A stretch of DNA of 64,000 bases from Cephalotus follicularis (Eukaryota > Streptophyta > Magnoliopsida > Oxalidales > Cephalotaceae), in the NCBI GenBank assembly GCA_001972305.1, contig BDDD01002307.1, positions 124,555 through 188,554 on the forward strand, in the 5' to 3' direction. The position numbers and the translations under genes are program-made. Under the pieces are notes generated by a model. That model searched no databases. It saw only the letters and a program-made list of their open reading frames with translations, and was not told where the DNA came from. Positions 12,226-24,203 of the stretch are shown here, in pieces; position 1 is the first letter of the stretch; each line of letters begins with the position of its first letter.

Positions 12226-14261
12226 TGTAATACCCCGCGCCCGCAGGGCGGACACGTGACATTACTCTCAATTAAATACACAATACAATGGTCGGGCTAG
12301 CAATATAAAAATGCGGAAAACTTAAAACTTTACAATATATAACACTTGCGGAAGATACAAAACATTACAAGCCTTTTCAATACATAACAATCCTTTAAAC
12401 AGCATTACAATACAGTACATATCCATCTTTCATTACAATATCTCAAAGCAATACATTCTAAAAACTACTACAATGTCTCACAACCAGCTCCGCGGTACCC
12501 AAGCAGTCTTGCGATCAACGGTCTTCAGTCCTTCTGTCCGCTGCTACCTGTTGCCCTACCTATGCCGCACACAAAGGTACAACACAGCCCCACCCCGAAG
12601 GATGGGGTTAGCCACACTGGCTAAGCAGAAACCCCATGCAGCATGTACAACGTGCAATATCGGTGACAATCAATACAATATCAATGTACGGTGTACAATA
12701 TCAATGCATGACATGGCAAATGTACATGTACAATTGGCGATCAGACTACCCGTATGACAATGGCCCATAACAGAGCATACGGATAGGATCTATAACAATC
12801 AATCAATCAATAGCAGACATTCAATGGTGGTATATGAAACACCCAATCAATCAATCAATATCCTATAGAGCATGAGACCGGTGTCAATACAGTGTCAATC
12901 AGTTAGCAGTGATCAATCCCACGGAAGGTAGTCATTCGAAAAGGGTGGGAGATCTATCTACGGTTCTCAGACTGATCAGGTCTGGAACGCATAGATCTTC
13001 CAGTCTATGACTGGGCCAATACAATCTCGATGAGCTACAGCTGAGGGAGCTACTGATGCCGTTAGGGAGCTACGGCCCTCAGCGAGCATCAATCGTCAAT
13101 CAATCGTGCTCGTCAGCATGACAATACAATAAAAGAAACGGTCGACGAAATAGGTGGACATAGTCAACCTAACATGACGACGTAAACCACAAGGTCGCTC
13201 TATAGGATCCATACAATACAATCAATCATTCAATCGAGTCAGTACAACATTGAGTAAAGTCAATGAGTGGTGGTGCCTAATGGAGAAATGGGAACGTGCG
13301 TCCATCTTACCGACTTAGACTCACAACAACACTTACGACTCAAGCAATCAATCAATTAATCCAATCATTTAAAACTATTTTCAAACACTTGAACACCTCA
13401 AGTGAGACTCTAGTCAAGTGGCAATGTGAAAAGAAGTTGAAAACCAGCTTTAAAACAGTTAAAAACTCATTTCAGTACATTAGGCGTCGATGTCTTTGGT
13501 GAAAGACATCGACTCCTTTTTAAAACGGTGGAAAGACATCGATGTCTTTAAAAGACGTCGATGTCTTTCCCTATTTGTGTGGAGACCTGGCCGAAGACGT
13601 CGATGTCCTTTAAGAAAGGCGTCGACGCGTTTCAATAAAAATAGCCTGAGAATGCACATCGATGTTCGACATCGACGTCTTTCCAGGGGAGAGACATCTC
13701 GAGGCAAAGACGTCGACGTCTTTGAAAGGTGTCGATGTCTTTACTGCAGAATCAAGGATATAGCACTCGTATGAGAAAGACATCGACGTCTTTGGGCTAA
13801 TGGTCGATGTCTTTTCCAGGCAAAGTCGATTTTGTGCAAAAAATAGGGCTAATCTCGAGTCAAAATCCAATTTAAAGCCATTATTTGAAAACCAAAGTTT
13901 ACAATCAATCATTTGAGGTTAGTAAGACTAGTTACAACCTTCCAAATTCGATTTCAATCATTCAATTTAACAATGAGGTCAAGGGTTTGCTATAAACCCT
14001 AAAAACCTCAATTCAATCACTCAATCACTCAATTCAATCATGCAATTCATTCAATCAATCAATAAAACAGTAGGCAATTCAGTAAAGAAGTCCTACCTAT
14101 CACTGAAGCTTCAAAAGTTGAGCTTCCAATCATGCATGTGATCAATACAATATCAATAGGTATTAGAATACCTCAATTCAATGCAGTTCAGTACGGTCTC
14201 ATACGGTACAATATGGTACGATGTATGCATGAACAGTACAAAAGGGAATTCGGTCGTCACA
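12226..14261 (-). repeat. 3' LTR of chromovirus C1
   Basis: On the minus strand it starts TGTGACGACC (14261) directly after the polypurine tract and ends GCGGGGTATTACA (12226), 2036 bp, with TG...CA termini. Contains scattered CAAT-rich short repeats (12780-13240), a conserved block shared with the C2 LTR (GTGGTG...AACGTGCGTCCATC...ACTTAGACTC) and the palindromic array at 13485-13800. Short ORFs over the array are by-products of the repeated motif. Confidence 0.92.
13485..13800. repeat. Array of CG-centred palindromic motifs in C1 LTR
   Basis: Repeated motif AAAGAC(A/G)TCGA(T/C)GTCTTT, with degenerate copies between. Perfect palindromes: AAAGACATCGATGTCTTT at 13532-13549 and CAAAGACGTCGACGTCTTTG at 13705-13724. 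Near-perfect copies lie at 13551-13568 and 13776-13793. Spacing is irregular. It could be a set of protein-binding sites or hairpin-forming transcript segments; neither is shown by sequence alone. Confidence 0.9.
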
Positions 14262-14274
14262 TTCTCCCCTCCTT
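14262..14274 (-). promoter_or_regulatory. Polypurine tract of C1
   Basis: Minus strand AAGGAGGGGAGAA abuts the LTR start TGTGAC. In Ty3/gypsy elements this primes plus-strand DNA synthesis. The same tract with small changes precedes the C2 3' LTR at 24151. Confidence 0.85.
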
Positions 14275-14314
14275 AAAAGAATCCGGTCCCCAGATTCATC
14301 GGTCAAACAATCAA

Positions 14315-16767
14315 TCAGTCAAAAAGGAAAGGATATGTCTCTCTCATATCGTCCTCGCACTCCCAGGTGCGCTCCATAGAACCATGATACTTCCATAGAA
14401 CACTGACCAAAGGGATGGTCTTGTTCCTCAATACTCTGGTCTGTCGGTCAACAATCTGTATAGGAGTCTCTGTAAACGATAAGTCAGGTTCCAGCTGAAT
14501 CTGACCATACTCAATGATGTGTGAAGGATCCCAAACATATCTCCTCAACTGAGAAACATGGAATACATCATGCATTCCCGACAATGCTGGAGGCAAAGCA
14601 AGCCTGTAAGCAAGTCGGCCAATCCGATCCAATACCTCGAAAGGTCCAATAAAACGAGGAGAAAGCTTTCCCTTCTTCCCGAATCTCATGACTCCTTTAG
14701 TGGGCGACACTTTGAGGAAAACATGGTCACCAACACTAAACTCCAAGCCTCTGCGATGAACATCAGCATAGCTTTTCTGTCTACTCTGTCCAACAATCAA
14801 TCGGTCTCTAATCAGTTTCACTTTCACTGCGGTAATCTGTACAATCTCTGGCCCCAAAATAATCTTTTCACCGACCTGATCCCAACAAACTGGCGATCGG
14901 TACTTCCTACCATATAAGGCTTCATAGGGAGCCATCTGTATGCTCTCGTGATAACTATTGTTATATGAGAACTCAATCAAATGCAAGTACTCATCCCAAC
15001 TACCTCCAAAGTCGAGTACGCATGCTCGAAGCATGTCCTCCAATGTCTGAATGGTCCTTTCGAACAGACCATCTGTTTGGGGATGAAAAGCAGTGCTGAA
15101 ACTCAATTCTGTACCCATAGCTACCTGTAACTTCCTCCAAAACCCGAAAGTGAAGCAAGAGTCTCGGTCTGAAACAATGCTGACAGGAGCTCCATGTGCT
15201 TTAACAATCTCTTTTATGAACAATCTGGACAACTTCTCTCTAGAATAAGTCATCCGAATCGATAGAAAGTGGGCCGGCTTCATGAGTCGATCAACTACAA
15301 CCCATATACCATCATGTCTGTCACGAGTCAGATGCAACCCAGACACGAAATCCATGGTAATGTGCTCCCACTTCCACTCAGGAATGAGCAAGGGCTAAAG
15401 CAAGCCCGCCGATCTCTGGTGCTCTGCCTTAACTTGCTGACAAGTGAGGCATCTCGATACAAACTCTGCGATTTCTCTCTTTATGCCAATCCACCAATAG
15501 CTAAGTTTTAGGTCATGATACATCTTCGTACTCCCTGGGTGGACAGAGAGATGAGATTTATGAGCTTGAGAAAGAAGCTCTTCCTTCAACTCGCTATCGG
15601 CTGGAATGCAAATTCTGTTCCTGTATCTCAATAACCCATCTGTAGAGAGAGAGAAATCGGGTTTCAATCCTTCATCAATAGTAGTAGCCACTTTCTGTAA
15701 TTCGATATCCACTATCTGTGCATCTCTAATCCGGTCAAGCAATGCAGGTTGCACCTGTATATGGGAAAGAGTCATACAAGACACCTTGTGACTCAATGCA
15801 TCTGCAACGACATTGGCTTTTCCAGGATGATATTTGATATCACAATCATAATCATTATGAAGCTCAAACCACCTTCTCTGTCTCATGTTCAATTCCTTCT
15901 GTGAAAAGAGATATCTAAAACTCTTATGATCAGTGAAAACTGTGAACTTGGTCCCATAAAGGTAGTGGCGCCATTTTCCAAGAGCAAAGACAATGGCTGC
16001 CAACTCCAAGTCATGCACTGGGTTGTTTTCTTCAGGTGGTTTGATCTTTCTCAATGCATATGCAATCACTTTTCCGTATTGCATAAGAACACAACCAAGC
16101 CCCTTTCCAGAAGCATCGGTGTATACAACAAAGTCTTCGTTCCTGTCTGGTAAGGCTAGGACAGGAGCGAAAATCAATCTGTCTTTCAATTCTTGAAAAC
16201 TTCTTTCACAATCGCTATCCCATACAAAGGCAGCGTTCTCCTGTGTCAATCTGGTCAACGGTGTAGCAATACGGGAAAATCCCTCAACAAACCAACGATA
16301 ATACCCTGCTAAACCCAAGAAGCTGCGAACTTCATAAGCATTCGTTGGTAGTTTCCAATCTTTCACTGCCTCTACTTTCGATGGATCCACTGATAAACCG
16401 TCACCACAAACAATATGCCCTAGAAAAGCAACCTCCGATAGCCAAAAATCGTACTTGTCGAATTTGGCATACAGTCGATGATCCCTCAAAGTTTGCAATA
16501 CAATGTAGAGGTGCTGGGCATGCTCCTCATCGGTCCTGGAATAGACCAAGAGGTCGTCAATGAACACTACAATGAACTTATCCAAATACTGCCTGAACAC
16601 TCAGTTCATCAAGTCCATGAAAGCCGCAGGAGCATTAGTCACACCAAAAGGCATAACTAAGAACTCATAATTGGCCATATCTCGATCTGAAAGCCGTCTT
16701 CGGAATATCCTCTGGTCTGACTTTCAACTGGTGGTAGCCCGATCTCAAGTCGAGCTTAGAAAACACC
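14315..16767 (-). pseudogene. Chromovirus pol (RT, RNase H, integrase, chromodomain-like tail), C1
   Basis: Reading on the minus strand from 16767: RT with [10 protein letters not shown] and the FIDD box ([11 protein letters not shown] near 16560), RNase H ([32 protein letters not shown]), integrase HHCC zinc site (H...CLTCQQVK), integrase core with MDFV, SDRDS and the FHPQTDG...E region, then an LRNKTIPLVSVLW...W..EDDMR.TYP.LF tail typical of Tekay/Del chromodomains. Defects: an extra A near 16672 (frameshift), CGA-to-TGA type stop at about 16601, and CAG-to-TAG stop at 15395-15397, which separates RT/RNase H from integrase. The stop position is a plain Gln codon in C2. The enzyme would have made and inserted the element's cDNA; it is not functional here. 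Confidence 0.93.
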
Positions 16768-16970
16768 GTCGCGCCCAGTAATAAAACTGGGTGCTTCGCG
16801 TCCAATAAATATATCACGCCCAAAAACTTTCCCTCTCACGCCCAAAAACTTTCCCCCCCTCTCTCTCTCCCTACCTATTACCTAGCCGATAAAATAACTT
16901 TCCATTTCTCAAAATCTCTCTCTCCCTCTCTCTCTCCCTACCTATTACCTAGCCGATAAAATAACTTTCC

Positions 16971-17025
<55 letters not shown>

Positions 17026-17341
17026 CCTCCCTGTTACCCATCCCTTTCTCTCTCTCTCTCTCGCTCTCTCTCTCTCCCTCCCTGTTCTCCTTCTCTCTTC
17101 CCCGACCCTCCAACTCTGGCGAATTGTGAGCACTACATAAAACACCGTTTCTAGTTAAATATACGTCATTGTCCTCTCCTCTATCTCGAGAACACTACCC
17201 AGAACCCAGAATCGAAGACACTAAGCCACCATCGCGCTACCCACAACCACAACCACAAAGGCCAAAGCCACTATCTTTCTACCCATATCGAAGCTAGTAC
17301 CAAGATCACAGCCACCACCCTCGATTTTCTCGTTATTGCAG
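16768..17341 (+). other. Terminal-hairpin-like sequence, CT leader and untranslated first exon before the GRF-finger ORF
   Basis: 16768-16805 holds GCGCCCAGT-AATAAA-ACTGGGTGC, an imperfect hairpin resembling the 10490-10448 unit (shared AAAACTG(G/A)GTGC then AATAAATA). It is followed by long CT tracts (16856-17090, purest at 16974-17018) and a possible exon ending GCAG|GTGATC at 17341/17342. The sharp switch from chromovirus RT at 16767 suggests an insertion edge. The element class (MULE-like) is inference, since no far-end terminal repeat or TSD was found. Confidence 0.42.
16974..17018. repeat. (CT)n microsatellite in the leader
   Basis: About 45 bp of pure CT within a broader pyrimidine-rich leader (16856-17090). 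Confidence 0.95.
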
Positions 17342-18392
17342 GTGATCTTCCTTTATACCCATTTCGATTTCTGAGGTTTAGCTTTACAAAGTTTCAAGCT
17401 TTGATTGATATAGTTTGTTTTTTTAATATGACCGATCATATATGGATGCAACGTTGATGTAAGGATATTCCCTTTCTTCTTAATTTTGGAATTATCTATA
17501 ACAGAACATGTATGGTATGTATGGACCACAACGTTTGTAAATTTTTTTACCCTTTTTTAACACATATATCCTCTGATTAATGTACTCCCATCACTTGCGA
17601 AGGTAAGACTGCAGTGGTGTATGTCTTTCTTATACGTGAAGAATACCTGCTTCCTGGTAGTTTCTTCTCCTATATATGTGTGTCCAACATGTCATCCCTA
17701 CTGGGAATAATATGCTTATATTAATTTAAGCTTCTAATTGACCCTCAATTTATCATCTGGTTTTGATTTATGAATGATGCTTGACTACTATATGCCAATT
17801 GATGCTGGGAAGATCTTCAGTTGATTTGTGGTTTGGCATTTTTAGATAAGTTTGTGGTCAGGGCTAGATCACCCTCATGCCTATATATAAAAAAAATTAG
17901 AACTTTTCAAACTTTAGATTGATATAGTGTTTGTCTGAGGCGTGATTATGAACCTCTAGTGTAATATATGGATGCAACGTGTATAGTATTTTAATTAACC
18001 ACGAATTGAATCATGAATTGCTATTTGGTGTTTTTCATTATCCTTTAATTGAGGTCGTGCTATGAGGAATTTATGTTGAGCTTGTCTGTTGGTAATTTAT
18101 ATTGCATAATGCTATTGGTGAGGGAATGACCTGAGGAGAACATTCTGATGTGTCCAACCAGGTTTGACTGAGAAGTTTCTATCTGTATTCTCTTCACACT
18201 TTTGCTATGAGGCCATTTTACTGATGCTTTTTTGTTTTTCGCTTTCAGCTATCATCTTCTTGAGAAAATTAACTTCAGTAATTGCTTATGATTTAACTCG
18301 TATATGTGTAAATTTGATAGAAATGCACTCACATGTAAATGTTGATATCTTCGCCATGATTTAATTCTCTTTACTTGCTTATGTGTCCTTAG
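17342..18392 (+). other. Putative 5'UTR intron upstream of the GRF-finger ORF
   Basis: Bounded by GCAG|GTGATC at 17342 and TGTCCTTAG at 18392, with a T-rich tract before the acceptor. An ORF inside (18164-18364) begins mid-intron and has no recognisable domain. The boundaries are predicted from splice consensus only. Confidence 0.4.
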
Positions 18393-18456
18393 GTACTGGC
18401 CAACACCAAAGTTGAGGCTCTTAAACCTTCTCTTACACTAGCAACTGTGAAAAGGC

Positions 18457-18870
18457 ATGTCTTCGTCTAGTGTGAATGAGCTTGACTATGGTGGACTAAG
18501 ATACCAGCCCAAGTTTTGTAAGTGTGACAAGAGAGTTGTAGTGAGGATTGTGTATTCTGAGCAGAATAAAAATAAGTTATACTATTTTTATGAATACAAA
18601 AATTGTGGTGGAGGGTTCTTAGGTTGGTGCCTCCCTATGAGTGGTGGTTCTGTTGCATACAAGAGAGGAGACTGTAGTTGTATTAATACCAAATCCTTTG
18701 AGGATTTAACGAGGGTAGAATTTAATGCTTTGAAAGATGAAACTATGAGGATTTATGGGAGGTTGCAGTTGGTGGAGAACAATTTGTGTAACTGGAAGGC
18801 ATTAGTGATTGTGAGCATGATCTGTAATATGTTGTTGGTCATTATTGTGCTACTAGTGATGAAAAATTAG
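18457..18870 (+). CDS. GRF-type zinc-finger protein with C-terminal membrane segment
   Basis: 137 aa, uninterrupted. Residues 20-58 match the zf-GRF layout: C21-x-C23, an aromatic stretch LYYFYEY (42-47), C50, then FLGWC (54-58). The third usual zinc-ligand position appears to be Tyr47 instead of Cys (consensus FxxC), so the finger may be weak or dead. The N-terminus is Ser-rich. Residues about 113-135 are strongly hydrophobic (ALVIVSMICNMLLVIIVLLV), a probable single membrane anchor, preceded by a short amphipathic stretch (70-110). Small plant GRF proteins of this layout, of the At4g04775 type, are common and uncharacterised. The ATG at 18457 sits 64 bp after a predicted acceptor. Neighbours are transposon remnants only. 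It could be a real small gene, element cargo, or a young pseudogene. Confidence 0.68.
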   Translation: MSSSSVNELDYGGLRYQPKFCKCDKRVVVRIVYSEQNKNKLYYFYEYKNCGGGFLGWCLPMSGGSVAYKRGDCSCINTKSFEDLTRVEFNALKDETMRIYGRLQLVENNLCNWKALVIVSMICNMLLVIIVLLVMKN

Positions 18871-21574
18871 GCTATTGTGGCAGTAATGAGATCATTTGTA
18901 ATGTACCTAATGTTATGATTGATTAATGTAATTTGATTTTATCATTAACTTAAGTTGTGTAATTAAATGTTATGACTAATTGTATAGTTTGAATTATAAC
19001 AAAAGTAGTGTAATGTAATGTTAATATGATCAACTTATTTAACAGTTTTATTCAAGTTGTGCCATTGTCCTATGTTATTTATAGTTTGATATAGAGTTCA
19101 TGAAGTAATTATTTGTGTTTTAATTTTTCATTTTATGTTTATTTTGCTAATGGAAATATGAGGATAATAAGGTATATTTCCTCCCCAAATACCAAAAATC
19201 CATTTTGTCATTATTGAAATTAAAATCTACTTAACAAACAACATAATTGGCAGTATAAATGCAAATTCTCTTCGATAAGGACACCATAACAAGGCATTCA
19301 TTCTCACGACAAAGATTGAAAAGGTAATGGTTGTGTAATTATTAATTCTGCATGCCATAATAAATAACAATGTTGAAAAGGTATTAGTGAAAAGGTAAAA
19401 TTCAAATGCCTAAGGCGCTTATATGTTATGGGCACTACTTACTACCAAAATGTTGTAGGCTAAGACACTATTATGTGTCCCTTGCTTTAAATTGAGGGAT
19501 TTTATATGGAATAGCAAAATGAGTTGAAAAATCATTCTTTTAGTTGGGGGATTTTATATTACACGAAGAAAGGACTAAGTATTACCCGAGAAAATCAATG
19601 AAAAAGAAAAATAAACCCTTTCATTTTAAGGATGACTAGCTTAGCTCTCACTGCACTTCTGCTGCTAAATAAGTAAATATGTACCTCAAAGCAGTAAACA
19701 TGATCCCAAAATATAGATAAATTTGTTGCTCTCAACTAGAAAAAAAATAAGTCTGGTATCCAATAAAAAAGCATTCGGAGGTGCCTACGTCCAAAGCATA
19801 TATATATGTACTCATTTCAACCAAAGCATCTGATTTATCTCGACACTAACAATTTTATACTTATTCGTATTTGCTATTAATACATATATTTGGTGATAAT
19901 AGTAGTAAAGTAAAGATAAAGAAAAGACACAAACTTTTTATAGTGGTTCGGCATAAAAGGTGCCTACGTCCACTTCCTCAATCATCTCTGAGGTTCCACT
20001 AACATAATATCCATTACAAACATGTTAAATACATAACTATGATAAATGCATACTAAATTCCCCAAAAGTCTCACGGCAAGAATGAAAGATTAATCTGAAT
20101 TATCGCCAACTCCATGAATACAAAACAATCTCAGAACTGCCACAAATCAACATCTGCCAACTTCCTCTAACAACTCAAACTGTCACAGGCAAATCATCTG
20201 CGTTAACGCGAGAATCATAGAAATACACAAGGAAGAGACAAAAATATATGCACAACACACACATCACATACTCACTAGCACACATCACATACCTCTGCTC
20301 AGTTAGGACATAAGAAATTAACTAATGTAACTGACATACACATATCACATATACTCAGCAATAATACACTTCAATAGGCTGGTCGGGCATGGATATACAT
20401 AGCACACACAGTACAACTGTTTGGCTCAGCAAGACATAAGTTTGGTCGGGCAACAATATATACACAACATACGACAAGGAGATACTCAACCATAGCACAT
20501 CAATGGTAGATACCTAACAATGGTTGCTCGGAATACACATTTATAATCAACACAGATACATTACAACAACATTATATCTTCTCGGCAACGTATATATATA
20601 TATATATATGCAAATGATATAGTATGGCCCACATTACACTGGTCTCATGACCAGGATACACACATCATATTAAAGCAATAAAATCTACACGGACACACAT
20701 CATTAATGCCCTGCTCGGAAATGGCATACCGTAGCCATAGTCTAGTGGATCGAGATATACTCAGCACACACATCTCGTACTAAGGCAATAGAATTCATGT
20801 CCCTCACATGAAAACGGGGACTTGAAATTCAAGAATCTCGGGAGCTATTAAACAGGCTTAAACCATACAACTCAACACAACTGATTTAAATCAGCAAAAT
20901 AGAAAATTCAATCTCAATAATTAAACACTTACCTTGATTTTTCAGCGATGAATTTACTCCCTTGGAGCTTCGGATTATCCAATGGATCCGTATATTATCA
21001 TACTAACACCATCTGACACTTTAATAGCAATTAATTTATCCTGTTTTTCATCAGTCATAAGGAGGCCGAAATTTTAAGAAGTAAAGGTAATAATTTCAAT
21101 TGCTAATACACTTAAATTTCATGAACTACTATCCACAAATATGAAGATATTATTCATAAATTTAAAAACCAAATCAATAGCACTAGCAAGATGCAAATCC
21201 TACAGAGAAGTGTCGTTCCACGATTCAGCGTTCTTCATCATTTTATAATAAGGTTTCGTAGACACCACCTGTAATCAAGAATGAGAAAAATGTTCATCAA
21301 TTTATAGTATTAAAATGGCCATTCACCGAGTGACTAGCATGTAAACAGTCAACAGAATAAACATAAACTCAAAAATTCAGTACAAGTAAAAATAATATCC
21401 CCTCGTAATACATTCTCAGATATAGATTAAATACTCTACTTAATACAACAGTGAAAAAAAATAAGAGAGATTAATTACAATGGTTTTGTGATCATGAAAG
21501 TCTAATCCGCAACCGAATCAAACACATAATAATTATAGGTGTTTCTATATAAAGCTACAATAAAAAAGTCAAAC
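18871..21574. other. Gene-free interval, possible LTR debris
   Basis: AT-rich to about 19900. At 19936-19972 it reads 'tatagtggttcggc...ggtgcctacgtccac', wording often met in plant Ty1/copia LTRs; a second copy of 'ggtgcctacgtcca' lies at 19789. 20220-20810 is CA/ACAT-rich with degenerate repeats, and there is a (TA)11 run at 20590-20610. No ORF of note. I could not define element ends. Confidence 0.35.
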
Positions 21575-22796
21575 CTAATAATGCTGACTCGACAATCCTT
21601 CCTCTCCTCCGCTTTCATTGGAGACATTATCATCCTCGTAGCTCATATGCATCTGTTCAAAAAAATGAATAAAACTGTGAAGTATGAACAAAGTGACAAT
21701 TACAGAGATTTGATAAATGAATTTAATAACTACATCAAAGATTTCATACCTTAGCTTTCTGTAACACCTCGCGCCCACAGGGCTGACACGTGGCATTACT
21801 CTCAATCCAATACACAATACAATGGTCGGGACTAGCAATATAAAAATGCGGAAAAACTTAAAACTTTGCAATACATGTCAATGTGTGGAAAATACGATAC
21901 AATAATCCATTCAAACGATGTAATACAAATCCTTTACAATATCAGTCTTTTACAAAACAATACAATTCAATCTTTCACTTCAATGTCTCACAACCAGCTC
22001 TGCGATGCCCAAGCAGTCGTGCGATCAGAACGAGTCTTCAATCCTTCTGTCCGCTGCTACCTGCTACCCTACCTATGTCGCACATAAGGTACAACATAAC
22101 CCCACCCCGAAGGATGGGGTTAGCCACACTGGCTAAACAGAAACCCCATGCAGCATGTATGCATGTACAATGTGCAATATCGGTGACAATCTATACAATA
22201 TCAATGTGCGGTGTACAATGTCAATGCATGACATAGCAAATGCATGTGTACAGTTGGCGATCAGACTACCCGTATGACAATGACCCATAATAGAGCATAC
22301 GAATAGGATCTATAACAATCAATCAATCAATGGCAGACACTCAATGGTGGTGTATGAAACACCCAATCAATCAATCAATATCCTATAGAGCATGCGGCCG
22401 GTGTCAATACAATGACAATCAGTTAGCAGTGATCAATCTCACGGAAGGTAATCCTTCAAAAAGGGTGGGAGATCTATCTACGGTTCTCAGACTGATCAGG
22501 TTTGGAACGCATAGATCTTCCAGCCTATTGCTGGGTCAATACAGTCTCGATGAGCTACAACCGAGGGAGCTACTGATATCGTTGGGGAGCTACGGCCCTC
22601 AAGGGAGCATCAATCGACAATGAATCGGTACCGCTCGTCAGCGGGTCAATACAGTACAATAAATGAAACGATCGACAGAATAGGAGGACAGACTCAACAA
22701 CCTAACCTGCCGACACGAATCATAAGGTCGCTCTATAGGATCCATACAATACAATCAATCTGTCAGTACAATATCATTTCAATGTCAATAAGTATG

Positions 22797-22999
22797 GTCA
22801 ATGAGTGGTGGCGTCTAATGGAGAAATGGGAACGTGCGTCCATCGTACCGACTTAGACTCGCAGCAACACCTATGACTCAAGCAGTTGATCAATGTATCA
22901 ATACAACGTCAGAGCCAAGTCAATAAGTGGTGGTGCCTAATGGAGAGATGGGAACGTGCGTCCATTATACCGACTTAGACTCACAACAACACTTGTCAC
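22797..22999. repeat. Duplicated ~120-bp block in C2 LTR
   Basis: The sequence GAGTGGTGGCGTCTAATGGA... through ACTTAGACTC.CA.CAACAC occurs at about 22801-22868 and again, starting with AAGTGGTGGTGCC, at about 22922-22991. The C1 LTR has it once (13264-13332). Confidence 0.85.
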
Positions 23000-23149
23000 C
23001 CAAGCAATCAATCAATCAGTACAATCATTAAAACAATTTTCAAACACTTGAACACCTCAAGTGAGGCTCTAGTCAAGTGGAAATGTGAAAAGAAGTTGAA
23101 AATCGGCTTTAAACAGTTAAAAACTCCTTTCAGTACATTAGGCGTCGAT

Positions 23150-23450
23150 GCCTTTGGTGAAAGACATCGACACCTCTTTAAAACGGCGGAAAGACGTCGA
23201 TGTCTTTGAAAGACATCGATGTCTTTCCCTATTTGTGTAGAGATCTGGCTGAAGACGTCGATTTCCTTGGAGAAAGGCATCGACGCGTTTCAATAAAAAT
23301 AGCCTGAGAATGCACATCGATGTTCGGTATCGATGTATTTCCTGGGGAAAGACATCTCGAGGCAAAGACGTCGATGTCTTTGCTGCAGAATCAAAGATAC
23401 AACACTCTGATGAGAAAGACATCGACGTCCATGGGCTAGGGGTCAATTTC
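23150..23450. repeat. Array of CG-centred palindromic motifs in C2 LTR
   Basis: Counterpart of the C1 array: AAAGACGTCGATGTCTTT at 23190-23207, perfect palindrome AAAGACATCGATGTCTTT at 23209-23226, and degenerate copies to 23450. Fewer clean copies than C1, with a C1 segment near 13715 missing. Confidence 0.88.
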
Positions 23451-24203
23451 TTTGCTGGGCAGAGTCGATTTTATGCAGAAAATAGGGTCAATCTCAAGTC
23501 AAAATCCAATTTAAAGCCATTCTTTGAAAACCAAAGTTTATAATCAATCATTTGAGGTTAGTAAAACTTGTTACAACCTCCAATTTAACATTTCAATATT
23601 TCTATTAACAATTAGGTCAAGGATTTGCTAAAAACCCTAAAAACCCCAATTCATTCAATTCAATCATTCAGTCAGTCATTCAATCAATAAAATCAGTCAT
23701 TCAATCAATCCAATCAGGTAGACAATTCAAGTAAGAAGTCCTACCTTTCATGAAACTTCAAAAGTCGAGCTTCCAATCAATCGATCGGCAGAAATCGCCA
23801 TATAACCCGCTATTTCTTGTTCAATCAGCAACCCACAACATGCAATCGGTATCCTTGTAGAAGGAGATGCAATCCATCTGCTAGGGAGGTGGAGGAAGGC
23901 TGCCATCAAGAGAGAGAGAGGGAGAAGAATGAGTGAAAATGAGAGAGTGAGAGTGAGAATTGACTTTTATAGTCAATTCGACATACTCTCCGAAACTCAA
24001 CCCAGAATCCCGACTATACATGCATAAAACCAATACAAACTCATTAGGTATAGGAATACCTCAATTCAATACAATTTGGTACGGTCCAATACAGTACAAT
24101 ACGGTACAATGTATGCATAAACAGTACAAAAGGGAATTTGAGTTGTCACATTCTCCCATCCTTAAAAGAATCTGGTCCCCAGATTCATCGGTCAATCGAT
24201 CAA

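Larger units (their letters stand above)
12226..16767 (-). mobile_element. Chromovirus-type Ty3/gypsy element C1, 5'-truncated
   Basis: Minus-strand element comprising a complete 3' LTR (12226-14261), a polypurine tract (14262-14274) and pol from reverse transcriptase to the C-terminal chromodomain-like region (14315-16767). gag, protease, the 5' part of RT and the 5' LTR are missing. At 16767/16768 RT sequence stops within a V-F-S-K-L-D-L-R-S motif and unrelated hairpin/CT-leader DNA begins. Pol has two C-to-T type stops and one frameshift, so the copy is dead. C2 (21760-26112) and the LTR fragment at 31796-32723 belong to the same family. Confidence 0.93.
21760..24150 (-). repeat. 3' LTR of chromovirus C2
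   Basis: 2391 bp. Minus-strand start TGTGACAACT at 24150, end GCGAGGTGTTACA at 21760. On the minus strand a TATA-like CTATAAAAG (about 23970) is followed by a CT-rich leader (23960-23905). Longer than the C1 LTR partly because of a duplicated 120-bp block (22797-23000) and a leader segment (23780-23990) absent from C1. Confidence 0.92.

Noticed and set aside
13485..13800. CRISPR-like array
   Set aside because: Irregular spacing, diverged units, palindromic, in a plant LTR, with no cas genes.
13296..13912. ORFs rich in RRCLSF/KTSMS repeats over the palindromic array
   Set aside because: Products of the repeated AAAGACGTCGAYGTCTTT motif read in several frames.
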